NCBI GenBank assembly: GCA_012515885.1
Contig: JAAYXN010000437.1
Coordinates: 1 to 9,984 of the forward strand
Source: Rhodococcus sp. (in: high G+C Gram-positive bacteria)
GTDB taxonomy: Bacteria; Actinomycetota; Actinomycetes; Mycobacteriales; Mycobacteriaceae
DNA: 9,984 nt
Reading direction: 5' to 3'
The notes below the pieces were generated by a model. That model was not told where the DNA came from. It saw only the letters and a list, made by a program, of their open reading frames with translations, and ran no database searches. The position numbers were made by a program, and so were the translations under genes. The stretch's first letter is position 1, and every line of letters starts with the position of its first letter. Shown here one piece after another: positions 5,300 to 9,984 of the stretch.

Positions 5300-8200
5300 T
5301 CACGACGCTGGCGCGGCCTCCGCCTCGCCACCGGCTCCCGCGGGCACGTCCTCAGTTGCTGAGGGCGGCAGATCCTGTCCCCGCAGTCGCTGAGAGATGA
5401 CGGTGGTGATGCCGTCGCCACGCATACTGACGCCGTAGAGCGCGTCGGCGACTTCCATCGTCGGCTTTTGGTGCGTGATGACGATCAGCTGCGACTTTTC
5501 GCGCAACTGTTCAAACAGTCCAATGAGACGACGCAGGTTGGTGTCATCGAGTGCGGCCTCGACCTCGTCCATCACATAGAACGGCGAGGGGCGGGCACGG
5601 AAGATCGCCACCAGCATCGCAACCGCTGTCAGCGATTTCTCACCACCAGAGAGCAGGGACAGTCGCTTGACCTTCTTGCCCGGCGGACGCGCTTCCACCT
5701 CGATGCCGGTGGTCAACATGTCCGCTGGGTTGGTCAGGACCAAACGTCCTTCACCGCCGGGGAAGAGTTTGGCGAAAACCTGCACAAATTCGCGTTCAAC
5801 GTCGTGGTAGGCGTCGGTGAAGACTTGCAGGATTCGCGCGTCGACATCGGCGACGACGTCGAGGAGATCCTTGCGCGCCGTTTTAACGTCCTCGAGTTGC
5901 GTGGATAGGAAGTTGTAGCGCTCTTCGAGGGCCGCGAACTCTTCCAGGGCGAGCGGGTTGACCTTGCCCAGCGTTGCCAGGTCCTTTTCGGCTCGCTTAG
6001 CGCGGCGTTCCTGCATGGACCGCTCGTAAGGAACCGGCGCAGGCATCATGACCTGTTCGCCACGCTCTTTTGCCTGCTCGTATTCGGACATCTCCAGCGC
6101 GGATGGCGGCAGCGGAACATCTGGTCCGTACTCGGCGATGAGGTCGTCGAGTCCAATACCGTGCTGTTCGGTAATGGACTCTTCCAACTGTTCGATACGC
6201 AGCGCGACCTGTGCGCGTGCAACTTCGTCGCGGTGTACGGCGTCGGTCAGTGACGCCATTTGTGCACTCAGGTCGCGGACGTGTCCGCGTACTTCCTCAA
6301 GCTGGCTTGAGCGTTCTGCGCGCGCCTGAGCCAGTTCGTCGCGATGTTCCATCGCGGTGCGGACCACGACAGCGAGATGCTCAGCAACGAGTTGACCGGA
6401 TTGCGCGACAGCGGCGGCCACGGCCGCCGCGTTGGCGCGGGCCGCGCGGGCCCGCTCAGCGCGGGCACGTGCTTCTCGTTCAGCCTGCGCAGCGCGGCGC
6501 AGGGAATCTGCTTTGCCACGAACGGACTCGGCCCGTTCTTCTGCGGTACGCACGGCCAGACGCGCTTCCACTTCCATCGAGCGAAGTTCTGTCAGGGCTG
6601 CACTTGCGGCTTCGCGCTCGCTGCGGAACGAATCCGACGCGGCGGAATCTTCCCCGAATCCACCACTGTCCTGTTCAGCAAGGTGTAGTCGTTCTTCGAG
6701 TTCGGCGAGTTGCTGCGCGGCGTCTTCAAGTTCGTGTTCAGCGCGTTCACGCTGCGCAGCCAGACGATCAGACTCTGCGTGCGCCGCTTTCGCGGCCTGC
6801 CCGAGGCGACCGAGTTGTTCGTAGATCGCCGAAATCGCAGCATCGGATTCGTTGAGGGCCGCCAGTGCCTGCTCGGCGCTTTCTTGCCGGGCAGCCTTTT
6901 CGGTCAGCGCACCTGCAAGTGCGGCAGTGAGTTCTTCGGCGCGATGCTCGGCGCGCACCAAATCTGCACGGGAACCATCAACGGCCGCCTGTACCTCGAT
7001 CGTGCTCGGTGCGCGATCGGAGCCGCCGCTAATCCATCCAGAACCGTAAAGGTCACCGCTGCGAGTGACGGCACGCAACTGTGGATGTTCGGTGACAACG
7101 CGCAGCGCGTCGTCACCAGTGTCGACCACGACGACAGCACCCAGCAGTGCAGCCAAACCGGCTCGAAGCGTGTCCGGGCAGTCCACGACATCGACAGCCC
7201 ATGTGCCCAGCATGAGTGACACCGAAGGACGCTCGGGCGCTGCTGCGTCCACAAACACTGAGGCGCGGCCGCCGTCTTCGGTACGCAGCGCTTCGACAGC
7301 GCCGCGTGCGGCCTCGACGGATTCAGCGACCACAGCTTCCGCCGCGGGCCCCATGGCGGCGGCGATCGCCACTTCGAAACCGGAGTGGACTCGCAGCGAG
7401 TCCGCGAGAGTGCCCGTAATTCCGGCGCCGCTGCGGTGTTCGAGGAGCCAGCCAGCGCCATCACGGCGTTCTAGACCCATCGAGAGTGCTTCGATACGGG
7501 CACGTAGCGACGCGACTTCCTGTCCCGCGGCCCGTTCCTGGTCCTGGAGTTCCTCGACGCGCTCGGTCACCAATTTCAGTGCCTCAACGGCATGTTCGTG
7601 GTGGGAGTCGAGCCCTAATTCGCCTGCGTCCAGTTCGCCGATGCGTTCTTGCACCGACTCGAACTCAACCTGCGCGTCTTCTCCGCGGGCACGGGCCTCA
7701 TCGATGGCGACCGTCAGGCGCGCGACCTCGCCCTGCACCGAGTCGGTGCGGGTGCGCAGCGTTTCTACCTGACCGGTAAGACGAACGAGACCTTCCCTGC
7801 GGTCAGCCACCGCCCGAACGGCAGCCATGTGTGCCCGCTCAGCAGCCGCTGCCGCCTCTTCACCGTCAGCGAGTTGTTCGCGGGCTGCGTCCAGAGTGGC
7901 ACGGGCCATTTCGACGGCTTCGCGGAGTTCCGCTTCTTCAAGTGCGATGCGTTCGGCACGCGCTTCCATCTCGTCTGGGTCGTCACCGCGGCCGCGATCC
8001 GGCTGGTCGTCGAGGTGCCGGGCGCGTTCAGTCGCGATCCGGACGGTCGCGTTGACCCGCTCGGCGAGAGCGGATGCTTGGAACCAGGTTTGTGCAGCAG
8101 CATCTGCGCCCGGTGTGAGCTCGGCGAGGGAACGCTCATGCGCGGCAAGCTCGTGATTAGCAGCTTCCAAGGCTTCCGAGACGATCTCGAATTGTTCGCG

Positions 8201-8953
8201 GGCGAGCTTCTCGCGTTCTGCCTGGTTGGCCAGCTCAGCGCGCCGCGTCACCAAATCGTCGGCGGCCAGACGCAGACGCGCGTCCCGCAGGTCTGCCTGC
8301 ACTGTTTGAGCGCGACGCGCCACCTCAGCTTGCCGCCCCAACGGTTTGAGCTGGCGGCGTAGTTCTGCGGTGAGGTCATTCAAACGAGCGAGGTTGGCCT
8401 GCATCGCGTCGAGTTTGCGTACCGCTTTTTCTTTGCGTTTGCGGTGCTTGAGAACACCAGCAGCCTCTTCGATGAAGGCGCGGCGATCTTCCGGACGTGA
8501 CTCAAGGATCGCGGCGAGACGGCCCTGGCCGACGATAACGTGCATTTCGCGGCCGATACCGGAGTCGGACAGCAGTTCCTGCACGTCCATCAGTCGGCAG
8601 GAATTGCCGTTGATTTCGTACTCACCAGCACCGTCACGGAACATGCGGCGGGTGATCGAGACCTCGGAGTACTCAATGGGCAGTGCGCCATCAGAGTTGT
8701 CGATCGTGAGGGTCACTTCGGCGCGGCCAAGCGGCGCCCGGCCCGCAGTACCGGCGAAGATGACATCTTCCATCTTGCCGCCGCGGAGCGCCTTGGCGCC
8801 CTGCTCCCCCATCACCCAGGTCAACGCGTCGACGACGTTGGACTTTCCTGATCCATTAGGACCAACGACGCAGGTGATGCCCGGTTCGAACCGGAGAGTC
8901 GTTGCGGACGCGAAGGATTTGAACCCTTTAAGCGTCAGACTCTTGAGATGCAT
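5300..8953 (-). CDS. smc: SMC, chromosome segregation and condensation ATPase
   Basis: Condensin core that dimerises and, with ScpA and ScpB (not in this window), organises and separates chromosomes. The 1217-residue product is full length. The N-terminal ATPase half has Walker A GPNGSGKSN (31-39, K37) and Q143 in GQG. A coiled coil runs from about 170 to 500, followed by the hinge at about 505-650 with the typical GSGWISGG end. A second coil runs to about 1040. The C-terminal half has the signature LSGGEKS (1101-1107) and Walker B FYVMDE (1125-1130, catalytic E1130). The last 26 residues form a Pro/Ala/Glu-rich tail. The second coil has an Ala/Arg-rich stretch near residues 821-848. The ATG at 8953 directly precedes the family N-terminus and has AGGTAGAG 9 bases upstream. 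It lies between acyP and ftsY as in mycobacteria. Confidence 0.98.
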   Translation of the reverse strand: MHLKSLTLKGFKSFASATTLRFEPGITCVVGPNGSGKSNVVDALTWVMGEQGAKALRGGKMEDVIFAGTAGRAPLGRAEVTLTIDNSDGALPIEYSEVSITRRMFRDGAGEYEINGNSCRLMDVQELLSDSGIGREMHVIVGQGRLAAILESRPEDRRAFIEEAAGVLKHRKRKEKAVRKLDAMQANLARLNDLTAELRRQLKPLGRQAEVARRAQTVQADLRDARLRLAADDLVTRRAELANQAEREKLAREQFEIVSEALEAANHELAAHERSLAELTPGADAAAQTWFQASALAERVNATVRIATERARHLDDQPDRGRGDDPDEMEARAERIALEEAELREAVEMARATLDAAREQLADGEEAAAAAERAHMAAVRAVADRREGLVRLTGQVETLRTRTDSVQGEVARLTVAIDEARARGEDAQVEFESVQERIGELDAGELGLDSHHEHAVEALKLVTERVEELQDQERAAGQEVASLRARIEALSMGLERRDGAGWLLEHRSGAGITGTLADSLRVHSGFEVAIAAAMGPAAEAVVAESVEAARGAVEALRTEDGGRASVFVDAAAPERPSVSLMLGTWAVDVVDCPDTLRAGLAALLGAVVVVDTGDDALRVVTEHPQLRAVTRSGDLYGSGWISGGSDRAPSTIEVQAAVDGSRADLVRAEHRAEELTAALAGALTEKAARQESAEQALAALNESDAAISAIYEQLGRLGQAAKAAHAESDRLAAQRERAEHELEDAAQQLAELEERLHLAEQDSGGFGEDSAASDSFRSEREAASAALTELRSMEVEARLAVRTAEERAESVRGKADSLRRAAQAEREARARAERARAARANAAAVAAAVAQSGQLVAEHLAVVVRTAMEHRDELAQARAERSSQLEEVRGHVRDLSAQMASLTDAVHRDEVARAQVALRIEQLEESITEQHGIGLDDLIAEYGPDVPLPPSALEMSEYEQAKERGEQVMMPAPVPYERSMQERRAKRAEKDLATLGKVNPLALEEFAALEERYNFLSTQLEDVKTARKDLLDVVADVDARILQVFTDAYHDVEREFVQVFAKLFPGGEGRLVLTNPADMLTTGIEVEARPPGKKVKRLSLLSGGEKSLTAVAMLVAIFRARPSPFYVMDEVEAALDDTNLRRLIGLFEQLREKSQLIVITHQKPTMEVADALYGVSMRGDGITTVISQRLRGQDLPPSATEDVPAGAGGEAEAAPAS

Positions 8954-8962
8954 GGACGAAAA

Positions 8963-8970
8963 CTCTACCT
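8963..8970 (-). promoter_or_regulatory. ribosome binding site of smc
   Basis: AGGTAGAG on the minus strand, 9 bases upstream of the ATG at 8953, supporting that start. The 58-base acyP-smc gap otherwise holds only a minor GGGC/GCCC hairpin at 8997-9009 and no evident promoter or terminator, so smc is probably cotranscribed with acyP. Confidence 0.55.
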
Positions 8971-9011
8971 GCGGTCAGGGCTCGCGATGACCAACCGGGC
9001 AGATCGCCCAC

Positions 9012-9299
9012 TTATCGTTCAACGAAACCGGTGAGATCGCCGCGCGGCGCGTCCCAACTGTCGACGACAAGATCGACGGTACCTGGGGTTTCCCCCGACC
9101 GCAGGGCAGCAAGCAATCGCTCAAGTTCGGGGCGTGCGCCCTCAGCAACCACTAAAACCCGACCGTCGCGCTGGTTGGACGCGTACCCCACGAGCCCCAG
9201 TTCCAGGGCTCGTGAACGCGTCCACCAGCGAAATCCGACACCCTGGACGTGGCCGTGTACCCACGCGGTGAGACGTTGCGGATCGCTTGGGGTCGTCAC
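9012..9299 (-). CDS. acyP: acylphosphatase
   Basis: Small cytoplasmic enzyme that hydrolyses the carboxyl-phosphate bond of acyl phosphates. The 95-residue product has the family length and the signature GHVQGVGFRWWT with catalytic R24, followed by GLVGYASNQRDGRV with catalytic N42. The rest matches the ferredoxin-like fold pattern, including VVAEG. The start is a GTG that overlaps the stop of the osmC-like gene as GTGA, so its translation is probably coupled to that gene; no convincing ribosome site of its own is visible. Its place just before smc is conserved in mycobacteria, but its link to smc function is unknown. Confidence 0.95.
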   Translation of the reverse strand: MTTPSDPQRLTAWVHGHVQGVGFRWWTRSRALELGLVGYASNQRDGRVLVVAEGARPELERLLAALRSGETPGTVDLVVDSWDAPRGDLTGFVER

Positions 9300-9736
9300 G
9301 ATTCGGCGTTGATGGTCAGCGTCACTTCGGTACCCTCCTTGAGGGTCCGTCCCACCGTGCAGACCTTGTCGATCGAGCGTTGCACCAGCGTCAACAGGCG
9401 TTCTTGGGCTTCAGCGTCGAGTTCACTGAGGTCGAGTTCGAAAACCTCGTCAAGCTTCGGGTACACCTCACGCTCGCGGTCCGGTGCGCCGGAGACGCGG
9501 ATGGTGGCGTCGTAGTTGTCACCGAGGCGACGCGAGAGCGGGAAGTCGGAGCTCATTCCGCTGCACGCAGCAAGCGCAATCTTGAGAAGTTCGCCAGGAG
9601 TAAAGACGCCGGGGACGTCCTCGGAGCCGATGAGGACTTCGGCTCCGCGTGAGCTGAGTCCGGTGTAGCGCCGGGTACCGGTGCGCTCCACCCACAAGCT
9701 GGTGGGCTGCTGCTCTTGCTGGTTCTGCTCTGCCAT
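9296..9736 (-). CDS. OsmC-family protein (thiol peroxidase type)
   Basis: Member of the OsmC/Ohr superfamily, whose characterised members reduce organic hydroperoxides using two cysteines. From the ATG at 9736 the product is 146 residues. The two reactive cysteines are C58 in LAACSGMSSDF and C126 in VCTVGRTL, at family-like spacing. The N-terminal LWVERTGTRRYTG and SRGAEV stretches match the actinobacterial subgroup found next to acyP (Rv2923c-like). An in-frame GTG at 9787 would add 17 residues and has AAGG upstream, but would leave only 21 bases to the divergent gene. The ATG at 9736 lacks a clear ribosome site; CAAAAT ending 7 bases before it could mean a leaderless message. Substrate and redox partner cannot be read from the sequence. 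It is probably first gene of the unit containing acyP, smc and perhaps ftsY. Confidence 0.9.
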   Translation of the reverse strand: MAEQNQQEQQPTSLWVERTGTRRYTGLSSRGAEVLIGSEDVPGVFTPGELLKIALAACSGMSSDFPLSRRLGDNYDATIRVSGAPDREREVYPKLDEVFELDLSELDAEAQERLLTLVQRSIDKVCTVGRTLKEGTEVTLTINAES

Positions 9737-9808
9737 GCCCACAATTTTGCCACTGAACTCACCCGGCCCCTCGATAGCCTGCCCCACCCTGACCTTCGGA
9801 GTAAGTCC
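9737..9808. other. divergent intergenic region
   Basis: A 72-base space separates the minus-strand osmC-like gene from the plus-strand gene at 9809 and must hold promoters for both if the starts are right. On the plus strand TTGCCA (9747-9752) resembles a -35 box, but no good -10 lies at normal spacing. GGAG (9798-9801), 7 bases before the ATG at 9809, is a clear ribosome site. On the minus strand CAAAAT (9744-9749) is a weak -10 candidate. No operator-like palindrome is evident. Confidence 0.4.
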
Positions 9809-9984
9809 ATGAAGCCACCGCTGTATATCGACGACCCTGTTCGCGGACTATCTCCCAAGACCAGCCACCCTCGCTTTGCGGCACTTGCACCTTCGCGGTT
9901 CTACGACGAAGGCGACGAGTTTGGGCCGTTCGGCAGCGACGTCGGCAATGACGCTCTGCGCGAACTCGAGGAATGGCACGAAGA
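9809..9984 (+). CDS. hypothetical protein, 5-prime part only (possibly YfeS-like)
   Basis: An open frame starts at ATG 9809 with GGAG 7 bases upstream and continues off the right edge; 58 residues are visible. The peptide starts MKPPLYIDDPVRGLSPK and includes HPRFAALAPSRFYDEGDEFGP and then FGSDVGNDALRELEEW. The pattern of an aromatic-acidic stretch, PFGSD-x-G-x-D and an alpha-helical acidic segment is reminiscent of the uncharacterised YfeS-type family, but this is from memory and uncertain. It is soluble-looking, with no signal peptide or membrane segment. It is divergent from the osmC-like gene, at the place where mutM (fpg) lies on the same strand as smc in Mycobacterium tuberculosis. No function is proposed. 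Confidence 0.7.
   Translation, partial: MKPPLYIDDPVRGLSPKTSHPRFAALAPSRFYDEGDEFGPFGSDVGNDALRELEEWHE

Noticed and set aside
7065..8362. Several plus-strand open frames of 200 or more codons inside smc
   Set aside because: All are antisense shadows of the SMC coiled coil and hinge, with Arg/Ser-rich low-complexity translations and no family features.
1..9984. CRISPR arrays, tRNA or rRNA genes, insertion sequences, attachment sites, parS-like sites
   Set aside because: None was found on reading; gene density is high and no spacer-repeat pattern, cloverleaf, transposase or TGTTTCACGTGAAACA-type site is visible.

Overview
The window is a housekeeping block from a moderately GC-rich actinobacterium (roughly 60% GC by eye). 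It is most likely a member of the Mycobacteriales, such as a Rhodococcus- or Mycobacterium-like organism. Protein family features and the gene order glnD / glnK(glnB) / amt / ftsY / smc / acyP / osmC-like support this, because the same order is known in Mycobacterium tuberculosis and relatives. A match to the GlnR (GTnAC-n6-GAAAC) operator upstream of amt also fits a GlnR-regulated lineage better than an AmtR-regulated Corynebacterium.

Seven genes lie on the minus strand, so transcription runs from right to left. At 9736-9012 an OsmC-family thiol protein and acylphosphatase share a GTGA overlap. At 8953-5300 is smc, a complete 1217-residue chromosome-condensation ATPase. At 5258-3765 is ftsY, the membrane-anchored SRP receptor, only 41 bases after smc. 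A strong hairpin follows ftsY, and a 197-base gap then holds the probable control region of the ammonium operon. Next come amt (3567-2275), glnK (2155-1817) and glnD (from 1713, running off the left edge with its C-terminal ACT region missing). At the right edge a plus-strand gene starts at 9809 and is cut by the window end; it is divergent from the osmC-like gene.

The genes form two functional groups. Amt, the PII protein GlnK and the PII-modifying enzyme GlnD form the ammonium uptake and nitrogen-sensing unit. GlnK carries the modifiable Tyr51 T-loop, Amt keeps the C-terminal tail that PII proteins dock on, and GlnD keeps both its nucleotidyltransferase and HD domains. SMC and FtsY are essential cell-biology genes (chromosome organisation and protein targeting) that share this locus by conserved synteny.

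No mobile element, CRISPR array, RNA gene or clearly new multi-gene system is visible. The less ordinary content is non-coding. Each gap of the ftsY-amt-glnK-glnD stretch carries an inverted repeat. In two of them the imperfect positions are G-U pairs only in the leftward transcript. The glnK-glnD gap also contains four segments that could form mutually exclusive helices ending next to the glnD start, which is an attenuator-like layout deserving a folding and conservation test.
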